Source: Asanoa iriomotensis
GTDB taxonomy: Bacteria > Actinomycetota > Actinomycetes > Mycobacteriales > Micromonosporaceae
Direction: 5' to 3'
DNA length: 64,000 nucleotides
Assembly: GCF_016862515.1 (NCBI RefSeq)
Contig: NZ_BONC01000045.1
Location: forward strand, 1 to 64,000
The translations under genes were made by a program, and so were the position numbers. Below the pieces are notes generated by a model. The model had not been told where the DNA came from and did not search any database. It saw only the letters and a list, made by a program, of their open reading frames with translations. Position 1 is the stretch's first letter, and the number at the start of each line of letters is the position of its first letter. Of this stretch, positions 19,597 to 27,617 are shown piece by piece.

Positions 19597-21005
19597 GAGC
19601 ACCCGCCGCTGGACCGCAGTCGATCGCGGATCTGGCCGAGCGGTTCGCCGGCAGCGTCGTGGTCGTCGACGTGGACGAGCTGGTCGCGGCCATCGAGGCG
19701 GCGGGCATCAGCGACCGCCAGGCACAGGTGAGGTACGGCGTGCCGACCGTGTTCGCGCTCGGCGAGGCGGTGCTGGCCCAGCTCTGGGCCCAGCGTGGCC
19801 GCCCCGGCGCCAGAACGCCCCGCGACCGGCGCGTGCCGTTCGCCCGCGCCGCGCTGGCCCGGGCGGCGCTGTTCCTGACCCCGGCCCTGGCCACCCTGGC
19901 CGCCGGCGGCCCGCTCGCCCGGGTCGGCTGGCCCCTGCTCGCGGCGACGGTCGTGGTCGGCTGGTCCGGCGGGCAGGCGCTGGCCTGCGCCGGCTACGCC
20001 CGGGCCGCGCACGGCAACACCGGCGCGGCCCTGCGCCGGGTGGCGGCCGGACTGCTGGTCGCGTCGGCGGCCGGTGCGGCGGCGGTGACGTTCGGCCCAC
20101 CGGCGCTGGTCGGCGAGCGGATTCCCGCGTACGCCGTCTGCGGTGTCGAGCTCCTGGCCTTCGCCGGCGTGGCCGCCGCACTGGTCGCGGGCCGGGTCGG
20201 CGCGGTGCTGCGCTGGTCCGTGCCGGTCTGGCTGGTCAGCCTCGCGCTGCTGACCGGTCTCCTCCCGGACCGGGCGGGCTGGCTGCTCGGCGCCGCGGTC
20301 GGGCTCGCCGCCGCCCGCGCCTTCGCACCCGCCCTGCGCCGCGACCCGCCTGAAGCCCGGGTGGGTGCCCGCGCACCGTTCGGCGCGGTCGTCGCGTACG
20401 TGCTGATCGGTGCCGGCCAGGCGGGCGCGTTCCTGCTCGTCTGGCGGCTCGTGCCGGGCGACGGCGCCGCGCCCCCGCCGGCCACGGTCCCGCTGCTACT
20501 GGCGGTGCCGCTGATCGAGCTGTTCGTGGCCTGGCACGCCGCCGGCGCCGCGGCCGGGCTGGACCTCTACGACGACGTCGCCGCGTACCGCCGCCACCTG
20601 CGCGCGCTGGGCGCCGCCACGCTCGCGGGGCTCGTGCCGCCGCTGGCGGTCGGCGCCGCGCTGCTGGTCGCCGCGTTCCGGCTGCCGTACGAGCTGTCCC
20701 GCCACCCCGACGCCCGGGCGCTGGTGCTGTCCCTCGCGGCCGGCGCGCTGCTGGCCGGTGCCTGGGCCGCGACCCTGCTGCTGGCCACCCGGGGCCGGCT
20801 GCTGCTGGCCGCGCTGCTGGCCCTCGCGCCGGTCGCCTTCGCGGTGGTACCGGTCGCCGGTTGGCTGGTGGCCGTGCCGGGCGGCAGCGTCCACTCGTTG
20901 ATCCAGGTGATGTTGCCCGCGACGGTGGCCGGCCTGGCCGCGACGTCGGTGCTCGGCCTCGCGGCCGCCGCCCACACCGTCTTTCAATCCGGGAGCTACC
21001 GATGA
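19593..21005 (+). CDS. Polytopic membrane protein, putative PelG-like exporter/flippase
   Basis: Integral membrane protein of 470 aa with about 12 hydrophobic helices between residues 85 and 465. A cytoplasmic N-terminal domain of about 75 residues precedes them (SVVVVDVDELVAAIEAAGISD, RYGVPTVFALGEAVLAQL). Between helices, ELFVAWH and LDLYDDVAAYRRHLRALG resemble the loop of polysaccharide flippases. Its position right after a PelF-type transferase (start overlaps its stop as ATGA) and its helix count suggest the PelG role of moving the polymer across the membrane. No sequence motif proves this; assignment is by context. Confidence 0.55.
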   Translation: MRAPAAGPQSIADLAERFAGSVVVVDVDELVAAIEAAGISDRQAQVRYGVPTVFALGEAVLAQLWAQRGRPGARTPRDRRVPFARAALARAALFLTPALATLAAGGPLARVGWPLLAATVVVGWSGGQALACAGYARAAHGNTGAALRRVAAGLLVASAAGAAAVTFGPPALVGERIPAYAVCGVELLAFAGVAAALVAGRVGAVLRWSVPVWLVSLALLTGLLPDRAGWLLGAAVGLAAARAFAPALRRDPPEARVGARAPFGAVVAYVLIGAGQAGAFLLVWRLVPGDGAAPPPATVPLLLAVPLIELFVAWHAAGAAAGLDLYDDVAAYRRHLRALGAATLAGLVPPLAVGAALLVAAFRLPYELSRHPDARALVLSLAAGALLAGAWAATLLLATRGRLLLAALLALAPVAFAVVPVAGWLVAVPGGSVHSLIQVMLPATVAGLAATSVLGLAAAAHTVFQSGSYR

Positions 21006-21697
21006 ACGAGCTGCCGCGCCGGGTGCCCGGCGCCGCCACCGCCGGACCGGCGCCCACCACGCTGCTGCCGCTGTACGTGCATCCGCTCGAGGACCCGGAC
21101 GCCTGGGACCCGGACGCGTTGGCCGGCGCCACGGTGGTCGTCAACGTCCAGGACGGACCCGGGCGCGCGCTCGACCCGACCTACGCCGAGGTGACGGCGC
21201 GGCTCGCGGCGGAGGGGGTGCCCATGCTCGGCTACGTCGACGTCGACTACTCCGCCCGGCCGATCGCGGACATCCTCGACGACGTCGACGGCTGGACCGC
21301 GTACCCGATGTCCGGGATCTTCCTGGACCGCTGCCCGACGGGCGCCTACGGCATGGGCCCGGTGGCGTTGGCGATCCGCGTCGCCCGGCGGGCCGGCCTG
21401 TTCGCGGCGGTGCTCAACCCCGGGACGCCGCCGGAGCCGGTCTACCGGGACCTCGGCGTGCCGATCTGCGTGTACGAGGGCTCGTGGGACGACTACCAGG
21501 ACTGGGCGGGCGAGGGCGCGCTGCCCGGCGACGGCCACCTGATCCACAGCGTGCCGCCCTGGCAGCTCGAACACTCCCGCCGCGTGATGGCCTGGCGCGG
21601 CGCGGGCTTCGGGCTGGTCTCGGACCGCTGGATGACGAGCCCCTGGCAGGGACTGCCCTCGGACTCACCCCGCCCACTGGCCGTCGTGCCGGGTTAG
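21002..21697 (+). CDS. Spherulation-specific family 4 (GH114/TIM-barrel-like) protein
   Basis: A 231-residue protein matching the spherulin-4 family: [16 protein letters not shown] at the start, [36 protein letters not shown] around residue 105-112, and [12 protein letters not shown]. This family belongs to the TIM-barrel group that includes GH114 and the PelA hydrolase domain (established family knowledge, recalled). The Asp in FLDRCP and the Glu in YEGSW are likely catalytic candidates. No signal peptide is visible from this start, which is odd for a polysaccharide hydrolase. The ATG overlaps the membrane gene's stop (ATGA); the 3' end overlaps mutM by 33 bases. Confidence 0.8.
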   Translation: MNELPRRVPGAATAGPAPTTLLPLYVHPLEDPDAWDPDALAGATVVVNVQDGPGRALDPTYAEVTARLAAEGVPMLGYVDVDYSARPIADILDDVDGWTAYPMSGIFLDRCPTGAYGMGPVALAIRVARRAGLFAAVLNPGTPPEPVYRDLGVPICVYEGSWDDYQDWAGEGALPGDGHLIHSVPPWQLEHSRRVMAWRGAGFGLVSDRWMTSPWQGLPSDSPRPLAVVPG

Positions 21698-22540
21698 CAG
21701 CCGTGGCCGGGGCTGGCACTTCGGGCACGAGAACGACGAGCGGTTCATGAACGACTCACGCCGGATCGGGCTGCCGCACCGGTTGCAGGGCTGGCCTTCG
21801 CGGCCGTACGCGTTCAGGCCGCGCTCGAAGTAGCCGCTCTGGCCGTTGACGTCGACGTAGAGCGCGTCGAAGCTCGTGCCGCCCTCGCGGATCGCCTCGC
21901 CGAGCACGTCGCGCACGTGGCCCAGCAGGCGCAGCGCGGCCGGCCTGGTCAGCCGGTCCGTCGGGCGGGCGCCGTGCAGCTGTGCCCGCCAGAGCGCCTC
22001 GTCGGCGTAGATGTTGCCGATCCCGGAGATCAGCGTCTGGTCGAGCAGCGCCCGCTTGACCTCGGTGCGCCGGCGGCGCAGGCCCGCGACGAAGCCCTCG
22101 TCGGAGAACTCCGGGTCGATCGGGTCGCGGGCGATGTGCGCGATCTCGGCGGGCAGCTCCGCGCCGCCCGTGGAGACCGACAGGCCGCCGAACGTGCGCT
22201 GGTCGACGAAGCGCAGCTCCGGGTCGCCGTCCGCGAAGCGGAAACGGATCCGCAGGTGGATCTCGTCGGGCATGGTCGCCGGCTGGAGCAGCATCTGGCC
22301 GGACATGCCGAGGTGGCCGACGATCGCGTCGCCGCTGTCGAGCGGCAGCCAGAGGTATTTGCCGCGGCGGCGGACGTCGAGCACCCGCCGGCCGGCGAGC
22401 TGGCCCGCGAAGTCGAGCGGGCCGGGCAGGTGGCGGCGGACCGCCCGGGGGTGGTGCACCTCGACCTCGGCGATCCGCCGGTCGGCGACGTGCTTGACCA
22501 GGCCGGTGCGGACGGTCTCGACCTCGGGTAGCTCGGGCAC
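21665..22540 (-). CDS. mutM: Formamidopyrimidine-DNA glycosylase (MutM/Fpg)
   Basis: Base-excision repair enzyme removing 8-oxoguanine, 291 aa. The N-terminus [10 protein letters not shown] supplies catalytic P2 and E3. The conserved lysine is in RGKYLWLPL, the H2TH region is [14 protein letters not shown], and the C-terminal zinc finger is C-x2-C-x16-C-x2-C (CNRCG...CPKCQ). Start is GTG. It is convergent with, and overlaps by 33 bases, the spherulin-4-like gene, and follows rnc as in mycobacteria. Confidence 0.97.
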   Translation of the reverse strand: MPELPEVETVRTGLVKHVADRRIAEVEVHHPRAVRRHLPGPLDFAGQLAGRRVLDVRRRGKYLWLPLDSGDAIVGHLGMSGQMLLQPATMPDEIHLRIRFRFADGDPELRFVDQRTFGGLSVSTGGAELPAEIAHIARDPIDPEFSDEGFVAGLRRRRTEVKRALLDQTLISGIGNIYADEALWRAQLHGARPTDRLTRPAALRLLGHVRDVLGEAIREGGTSFDALYVDVNGQSGYFERGLNAYGREGQPCNRCGSPIRRESFMNRSSFSCPKCQPRPRLLTRHDGQWAG

Positions 22541-22549
22541 CGGGTAAAC

Positions 22550-23293
22550 CTATTCGGCCGCGCTCGGTGCGGCCACCTTCTCGGCCGCCTGCTCGGACAG
22601 CTCCTGCCAGGCGGTCTCGGCGGCCCGCTGCTCGGCCTCCTTCTTGCTGCGGCCGTCGGCGCCGCCGTAGCGCTTGCCGGCCACCACGACCCAGGCGGTG
22701 AACGTCTTGGCGTGGTCGGGGCCGGCCTCGTCGATCCGGTATTCCGGGACGCCGAGGCTCAGCGTGGCGGTCAGCTCCTGGAGGCTGGTCTTCCAGTCCA
22801 GCGCGGCGCCGCGGCCGGCGGACTCCGCCATCAGCGGGTCGAACAGCCGGTGGATCACCACGGCGGCGGTGTCCAGGCCGTACTGGAGGTAGATCGCGCC
22901 GAGCAGGGCCTCGAGCGTGTCGGCCAGGATGCTGTTCTTGTCGCGGCCGCCGGTGGTCTCCTCGCCCTTGCCGAGCAGGAGGTAGGGCCCGAGCCCGTCG
23001 GGACCGAGGCGGCGGGCCACGTCGGCCAGCGCCCGCATGTTGACCACGCTGGCGCGCAGCTTGGCCAACTGCCCCTCGGGCAGGTCCGGGTGGTTGTTGA
23101 ACAGCGCGGTCGTGATCACCACACCGAGCACCGAGTCGCCGAGGAACTCGAGCCGCTCGTTGGTCGGCAGGCCGCCGTTCTCGTACGCGTACGACCGGTG
23201 GGTCAGCGCCCGTTCCAACAGCTCGACGTCGAACCCGATGCCGAACGCGGCCTCCAGATGCGCGACCGGAGGCCGTCTGCGCTTATCAGTCAT
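22550..23293 (-). CDS. rnc: Ribonuclease III
   Basis: Double-strand-specific endoribonuclease, 247 aa, for rRNA and mRNA processing. It carries the family signature [13 protein letters not shown] with catalytic Glu/Asp residues, the second acidic site [12 protein letters not shown], and a C-terminal dsRNA-binding domain (about residues 165-235, [30 protein letters not shown]). Its ATG overlaps the plsX stop (ATGA), so expression is coupled. Confidence 0.97.
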   Translation of the reverse strand: MTDKRRRPPVAHLEAAFGIGFDVELLERALTHRSYAYENGGLPTNERLEFLGDSVLGVVITTALFNNHPDLPEGQLAKLRASVVNMRALADVARRLGPDGLGPYLLLGKGEETTGGRDKNSILADTLEALLGAIYLQYGLDTAAVVIHRLFDPLMAESAGRGAALDWKTSLQELTATLSLGVPEYRIDEAGPDHAKTFTAWVVVAGKRYGGADGRSKKEAEQRAAETAWQELSEQAAEKVAAPSAAE

Positions 23294-24306
23294 GTGGTCA
23301 CCTCGATAAGGTCGGCAAGCGCCGTAGCGATCCGCGGGATCGTGTGGTTTCTGTGCAGGTTGGCGGCGAGCGCGAGGCCCGACGCCAAGTCGTCGGGGGT
23401 CGCGCCGCCGTGGCAGATCACGACGGTGCCGTGCACGCCCAGCAGGGCGGCGGCGCGGGGCGCGGCGCGGCCGGGCGGCGGGCCGCCGGCCATCGCGTAG
23501 GCGCCCTCGATGCCCTTGAGCAGGATGTTGCCGGTGAAGCCGTCGGTCACCACGACGTCGGCCCGCTCGCCGGACGACACGTCGTAGCCCTCGACCAGCC
23601 CGACGTAGTGTGCGTCGCCGCCGAGCTTGAGGTCGGCGAGCATCGGGTCGGTGGTGCGCCGGGCGCGGTCGCCCTTGCCGGGCTCGTGGCCGATGGAGAG
23701 CAGACCCACCCGGGGGCGCGGGACGGCGTGCACGATGCTGGCGTACGCGGCGCCGAGCAGGGCGTGCCCGGCCAGCGTGATCGGCCGCGCCTCGACCGAT
23801 CCACCGACGTCGAGCAGCGCGACGGGTCCCGCGATGGCGGGGATGGTGGCGAGCAGGGCCGGCCGGCGGATGCCCGGCCAGCGGCTCAGGCTGAGCACGG
23901 CGGCGGTGACGATGGCGCCGGTGGCGCCGGCGGAGACCAGCGCGTCGGCCGCGCCCTCGGCGACGGCCAGGGCGGCACCGCGGACGGTGGTGTCGGACCG
24001 GACCCCGCGGTACGGCGGGTCCGCCATCGAGACGGCACCGCGCAGCGGGCGCACCGACGCGCGATCGCGGTCGGCACGCGGCAGGGCACGGATGACCTCG
24101 TCGGCCACCTCACCGGGGCCGACGAGCAAGAGGCGCAGATCGGGATCAGCGGCTAACGCCCGCAGAGCGCCGTCAACCACGACGGCGGGAGCTCCGTCCC
24201 CGCCGAGGAGGTCGACGGCGATCCGCACGGCGACCGGTTCCGCGGGTCGACCGGGAACCGGCACGCCGGGCGTCGACGCTGCCCGACCGAGGGTCGGGTG
24301 CGTCAC
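23290..24306 (-). CDS. plsX: Phosphate acyltransferase PlsX
   Basis: Membrane-associated enzyme making acyl-phosphate from acyl-ACP, the first step of phospholipid synthesis. Seen: [12 protein letters not shown] (family usually DxMGGD), [26 protein letters not shown] and [18 protein letters not shown]. The reading from GTG 24306 gives 338 aa with an extra Pro-rich N-terminus. A GTG at 24228 ([10 protein letters not shown]) gives 312 aa, closer to the family start, and may be the true one. It lies between rpmF and rnc. Confidence 0.93.
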   Translation of the reverse strand: MTHPTLGRAASTPGVPVPGRPAEPVAVRIAVDLLGGDGAPAVVVDGALRALAADPDLRLLLVGPGEVADEVIRALPRADRDRASVRPLRGAVSMADPPYRGVRSDTTVRGAALAVAEGAADALVSAGATGAIVTAAVLSLSRWPGIRRPALLATIPAIAGPVALLDVGGSVEARPITLAGHALLGAAYASIVHAVPRPRVGLLSIGHEPGKGDRARRTTDPMLADLKLGGDAHYVGLVEGYDVSSGERADVVVTDGFTGNILLKGIEGAYAMAGGPPPGRAAPRAAALLGVHGTVVICHGGATPDDLASGLALAANLHRNHTIPRIATALADLIEVTT

Positions 24307-24313
24307 GCCGAGG

Positions 24314-24487
24314 TCAGACCTCGATGACCTGACGGCCGTTGTAGGTGCCGCACACGCTGCACGCCGCGTGGGGCAGCTTCGGCGACTTGCACTGCGGGCA
24401 GGCCACGGTCGCGACCGCCGAGGTCTTCCACTGCGCCCGGCGGGACCGGGTGTTGCTCCGCGACATCCGACGCTTGGGAACGGCCAC
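24314..24487 (-). CDS. rpmF: 50S ribosomal protein L32
   Basis: A 57-residue protein [20 protein letters not shown] followed by a four-cysteine zinc ribbon (C30, C33, C43, C46: CPQC...CSVC). Start is GTG, two bases after the DUF177 stop. Seven bases separate it from plsX. A four-cysteine L32 implies a zinc-requiring form. Confidence 0.97.
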   Translation of the reverse strand: MAVPKRRMSRSNTRSRRAQWKTSAVATVACPQCKSPKLPHAACSVCGTYNGRQVIEV

Positions 24488-24489
24488 GG

Positions 24490-25053
24490 TCAGTCTCCTT
24501 CATTGTTGAGTTGCGACAGCGCCGCCCAGCGCGGGTCGACCTGCTCATGATGATGATCGGCGGGCAGGTCGTCGAGCAGCCCCCCGCATTCGGGGCACAG
24601 CCCAGGGCAGTCGGCACGGCACACCGGGTTGGTCGGCAGTTCGAGCACCACCGCGTCCCGCACCGCCGGCTCCAGGTCGATCAGGTCGCCCTGTAGCCGG
24701 CCGATCTCGTCCTCGTCGGTCGTCTCGTCCGTGGTGCTGTGCGCGTAGGCGTACAGCTCCTGGATGTTGACGACCACCGAGTCGCTGATCGGGCGCAGGC
24801 AGCGGCCGCACTCGCCGGTGACCGGGACATCGACCGTCCCGGAGACGAGCACGCCCTCGGACACCGACTCGAGTCGCAGATCGAGACGCAGGTCGGCGCC
24901 TTCCGGCACGCCGATCAACTCCAGCCCGAGGTCGGACGGTGCCTTGACGACGCGGTCGACCGTGCGCATGGCACCAGGGCGGCGCGGCAGTTCTCGAGTG
25001 TCGAGAACCAGCGGCGACCGCGGGTCTAGGAAGGATTGCGTGTTTTTTGGCAT
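24490..25053 (-). CDS. DUF177 (YceD) family protein
   Basis: A 187-residue protein found upstream of rpmF in most bacteria. In E. coli YceD affects 23S rRNA; it is the homologue of M. tuberculosis Rv2926c. It has two zinc-binding-like pairs: CGRCLRP in the middle and a [14 protein letters not shown] cluster near the C-terminus. I chose ATG 25053 ([22 protein letters not shown]); a start 30 bases earlier is possible. Expression is linked to rpmF. Confidence 0.92.
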   Translation of the reverse strand: MPKNTQSFLDPRSPLVLDTRELPRRPGAMRTVDRVVKAPSDLGLELIGVPEGADLRLDLRLESVSEGVLVSGTVDVPVTGECGRCLRPISDSVVVNIQELYAYAHSTTDETTDEDEIGRLQGDLIDLEPAVRDAVVLELPTNPVCRADCPGLCPECGGLLDDLPADHHHEQVDPRWAALSQLNNEGD

Positions 25054-25126
25054 AGTCAGACTCCGGCCCGTCGAGGCCGACATGCCAGGTTACCCGAGGC
25101 CCCCCGGGCGCGGCGAATCGGGCCGG

Positions 25127-25624
25127 TCAGAACGGCAGGGGACGCTCGGTCTCCTCCCCGACGAACGAGCCGATCTCGCGCAGGGCGTGCATCTTGTCGC
25201 GCCCACGCTCGATCGAGGCCAGCGCCCGGGTGAGGAACTGCTCGAAGTTGGCCAGCGCGGTGTCGACGTAGTCGTCGACCTCTTCACGCAGCCGCTGCGC
25301 CTCGGCGCGGGCCTCGGCGACGATCCGGGCGCCCTCGTGCTCGGCGCTGACGGTGATCTCGTTGACCGAGACCAGCCGGGCATGCTCGGCCTCGCCCTCG
25401 CTGATGATCCGGTCGGCCTCGCGCTTGCCCGCGTCCATGATCTTGTCGCGCTCGTCGAGCAGCGCCGCCGCGCGGCGAATCTCGGCGGGCAGGTCGGCCC
25501 GGAGCTCGTCGAGCTTCGCGATCATGGGGCCGCGATCGATCATGGCGCTGTGCCGCGACATCGGGACCGCGCGGGCAGTTTCCACCATCGCGATGATCTC
25601 GTCGATCTGCTCGAACGGATCCAC
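25127..25624 (-). CDS. SepIVA-like DivIVA-family coiled-coil protein
   Basis: A 165-residue largely coiled-coil protein. Synteny (directly upstream of DUF177-rpmF-rnc) equates it with M. tuberculosis Rv2927c SepIVA, a DivIVA-family division factor essential for septation. The N-terminal VDPFEQIDEIIAMVETARAVPMS is followed by a long helix rich in Glu/Arg/Ala. I chose GTG 25624 because AAGGAG lies about seven bases upstream; the ATG 15 bases earlier overlaps that Shine-Dalgarno. Confidence 0.88.
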   Translation of the reverse strand: MDPFEQIDEIIAMVETARAVPMSRHSAMIDRGPMIAKLDELRADLPAEIRRAAALLDERDKIMDAGKREADRIISEGEAEHARLVSVNEITVSAEHEGARIVAEARAEAQRLREEVDDYVDTALANFEQFLTRALASIERGRDKMHALREIGSFVGEETERPLPF

Positions 25625-25784
25625 CGCACTCTCCTTCATTTTCGGCCGGCGGCCGGTCGGCTGCTCCGTCCATGATGCGGCCACGAGGCGACACCCGGCC
25701 CATTACGGGTCGGCGCGTCGCCCAGCCATCGGCGGGGCCGCACACCCGATATAGAACCACGACGATATAGGTCGCCGCGGAACG

Positions 25785-26273
25785 TCACCTTCCGGCGCCG
25801 GCGCCCAACCGCTCACGCAGCGCCGCGAACACATAGTCGGGAACATGGGCCGACACGTCGCCGCCCCATTTCGCGACCTCTTTGACCAGGCTCGACGAGA
25901 GGTACGAATAGAGCGGGTTCGTCGGCATGAACAATGTCTCCACGCCGGCGAGCCCGATGTTCATCTGCGCCATCTTGAGCTCGTAGTCGAAGTCGCTGAC
26001 CGCCCGCAGGCCCTTGACGACGACCGCGGCCTCGACGCTGCGGCAGAAGTCGACCAGCAGGCCCTGGAACGACAGGATCCGGACGTTGCCGTAGCCGGCG
26101 GTCGCCTCGCCGAGCATGGCTATCCGCTCGTCGACGCTGAACAGCCCGGACTTCGACTGGTTGATCAGCACGCCGACGATCACCTCGTCGAACAGCCGGC
26201 TGGTCCGGCCGATGACGTCAAGGTGACCGTTGGTTACCGGGTCGAACGAGCCGGGACACACCGCACGCCTCAT
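25785..26273 (-). CDS. coaD: Phosphopantetheine adenylyltransferase
   Basis: Coenzyme A biosynthesis enzyme (4'-phosphopantetheine plus ATP to dephospho-CoA), 162 aa. Nucleotidyltransferase signature GSFDPVTNGHLDVI with the T/HxGH motif, then LINQSKSGLFS, VVKGLRAVSDFDYELKMAQMN and YSYLSSSLVKEVAKWGGDV. ATG 26273 overlaps the rsmD stop (ATGA). 160 bases separate it from the SepIVA-like gene. Confidence 0.97.
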   Translation of the reverse strand: MRRAVCPGSFDPVTNGHLDVIGRTSRLFDEVIVGVLINQSKSGLFSVDERIAMLGEATAGYGNVRILSFQGLLVDFCRSVEAAVVVKGLRAVSDFDYELKMAQMNIGLAGVETLFMPTNPLYSYLSSSLVKEVAKWGGDVSAHVPDYVFAALRERLGAGAGR

Positions 26274-26833
26274 GATCGGCGACCGTACCAAAGCGTGGTC
26301 TCGCCGTAACGGCGACTGCGCACGGGGGTGACGCCTTCCACCTGCGGGGGTGGGCCGCCGCGGGACGAGCGCTCCACGACGAGCACGGCGTCGGGCGCCA
26401 GCCAGCCGCCGTCGACCAGTGCGGCCACCATCGCGGCGATCTCCTCGTCCGGCATCGCGTACGGGGGGTCGGCGAACACGACGTCGTAGGGGTCGCCCTC
26501 GGGACCCCGGTCGAGGACGGCGGCGACCCGGTCGCTGACCAGCCGGGCGGCCGGCGCGGCGTCGAGCGCGGCGAGGTTGGCGCGGATCGTGCGGGCGGCC
26601 CGGGCGTCGGACTCGACCAGCAGCACGTGCGCGGCGCCGCGGGACAGCGCCTCGAAGCCGACCGCGCCCGAGCCGGCGAAGAGGTCGGCGAACCGGGACC
26701 CGTCGAGCTCCACCATCGACTCGATGCTGCTGAACAGCGCCTCGCGTACGCGATCGGAGGTGGGTCTGGTGCCCGCGCCCGGCGGTGCCGACAGCCGGCG
26801 ACCGCCGAGTGTCCCCGCGACGATGCGGGTCAT
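26270..26833 (-). CDS. rsmD: 16S rRNA (guanine966-N2)-methyltransferase RsmD
   Basis: Rossmann-fold SAM methyltransferase of 187 aa. MTRIVAGTLGGRRLSAPPG at the start, TRPTSDRVREALFSSI, the SAM loop DLFAGSGAVGFEALSRGA and the catalytic motif FADPPY identify it. Start ATG 26833 gives the standard length. Operon with coaD; the divergent YceI gene begins 127 bases away. Confidence 0.96.
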   Translation of the reverse strand: MTRIVAGTLGGRRLSAPPGAGTRPTSDRVREALFSSIESMVELDGSRFADLFAGSGAVGFEALSRGAAHVLLVESDARAARTIRANLAALDAAPAARLVSDRVAAVLDRGPEGDPYDVVFADPPYAMPDEEIAAMVAALVDGGWLAPDAVLVVERSSRGGPPPQVEGVTPVRSRRYGETTLWYGRRS

Positions 26834-26960
26834 GACTGCCTGCCCATACCGCTGCACGGTACCCGTTGTGTCGAGTGACACCTTGCCGTCAGCGAACCCG
26901 GGGGCGAGGACCGGCGTCCTTATGCTGGTTAGGTCGATCTTGGGGGGAGTGAAGACAACC

Positions 26961-27617
26961 GTGTCCACATTCGCGACCAGGACCTGGGAGGGCATGACCA
27001 TCCCGAGTGCTGGCGTCTACACGCTGGACCAGGCGCACAAACGGGTCGGTTTCCTCGCGCGGCACATGATGGTCAGCCCGGTGCGGGGCGAGTTCCGGGA
27101 GGCCAGCGCCCAGATCGTGGTCGCGGAGGACCCCTTGGCGTCGGCCGTCACCGCGATCATCCAGACCGGCAGCCTGACCACGCACAACCCGGACCGCGAC
27201 ACCCACCTGCGCAGCGCGGACTTCCTCGACGTCGAACGCTTCCCCGCCATGCGGTACCGCAGCACGGGCATGTCCTGGAAGGGCGCCGACGACCCGATCT
27301 TCCTCTGGGCCCGGCTGCGCAACAGCAAGCTCAACCGCCGCGCGACCGGGCCCGAGCCCGCGGCCGGACCGGTGCGGTTCACGCTGCACGGCCAGCTGAC
27401 CGTCCGTGACGTGACCCGCCCGGTCGACCTCCAGGTGGAGTGGGGTGGCGTCCGCCGCGACCCGTACGGCAAGGACATCTTCGGTTTCTCGGCGACCGCC
27501 GACATCGAACGCGAGGACTACGGCCTGCTCTGGAACGTCGCCCTGGAAAGCGGCGGCGTTCTGGTCGGCAAGACCGTGCACATCGAGATCGCCGGCGAGG
27601 CCCTCCGGGCCGACTAG
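26961..27617 (+). CDS. YceI-family (lipocalin-like) protein
   Basis: Beta-barrel protein of 218 aa of the YceI family, which binds isoprenoid-type lipids. Motifs: GVYTLDQAHKRVGFLARHMMVSPVRGEF, HLRSADFLDVERFPAMRYRS, HGQLTVRDVTRPVDLQVEWGG. No signal peptide, so probably cytoplasmic. I prefer GTG 26961 (VSTFATRTWEGMTIPSAG), with a GGGGGGAG stretch upstream, because the TRTWEG-type leader is common in actinobacterial members. ATG 26994 is the alternative. It converges on the amine oxidase with a 4-base overlap. Confidence 0.9.
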   Translation: MSTFATRTWEGMTIPSAGVYTLDQAHKRVGFLARHMMVSPVRGEFREASAQIVVAEDPLASAVTAIIQTGSLTTHNPDRDTHLRSADFLDVERFPAMRYRSTGMSWKGADDPIFLWARLRNSKLNRRATGPEPAAGPVRFTLHGQLTVRDVTRPVDLQVEWGGVRRDPYGKDIFGFSATADIEREDYGLLWNVALESGGVLVGKTVHIEIAGEALRAD

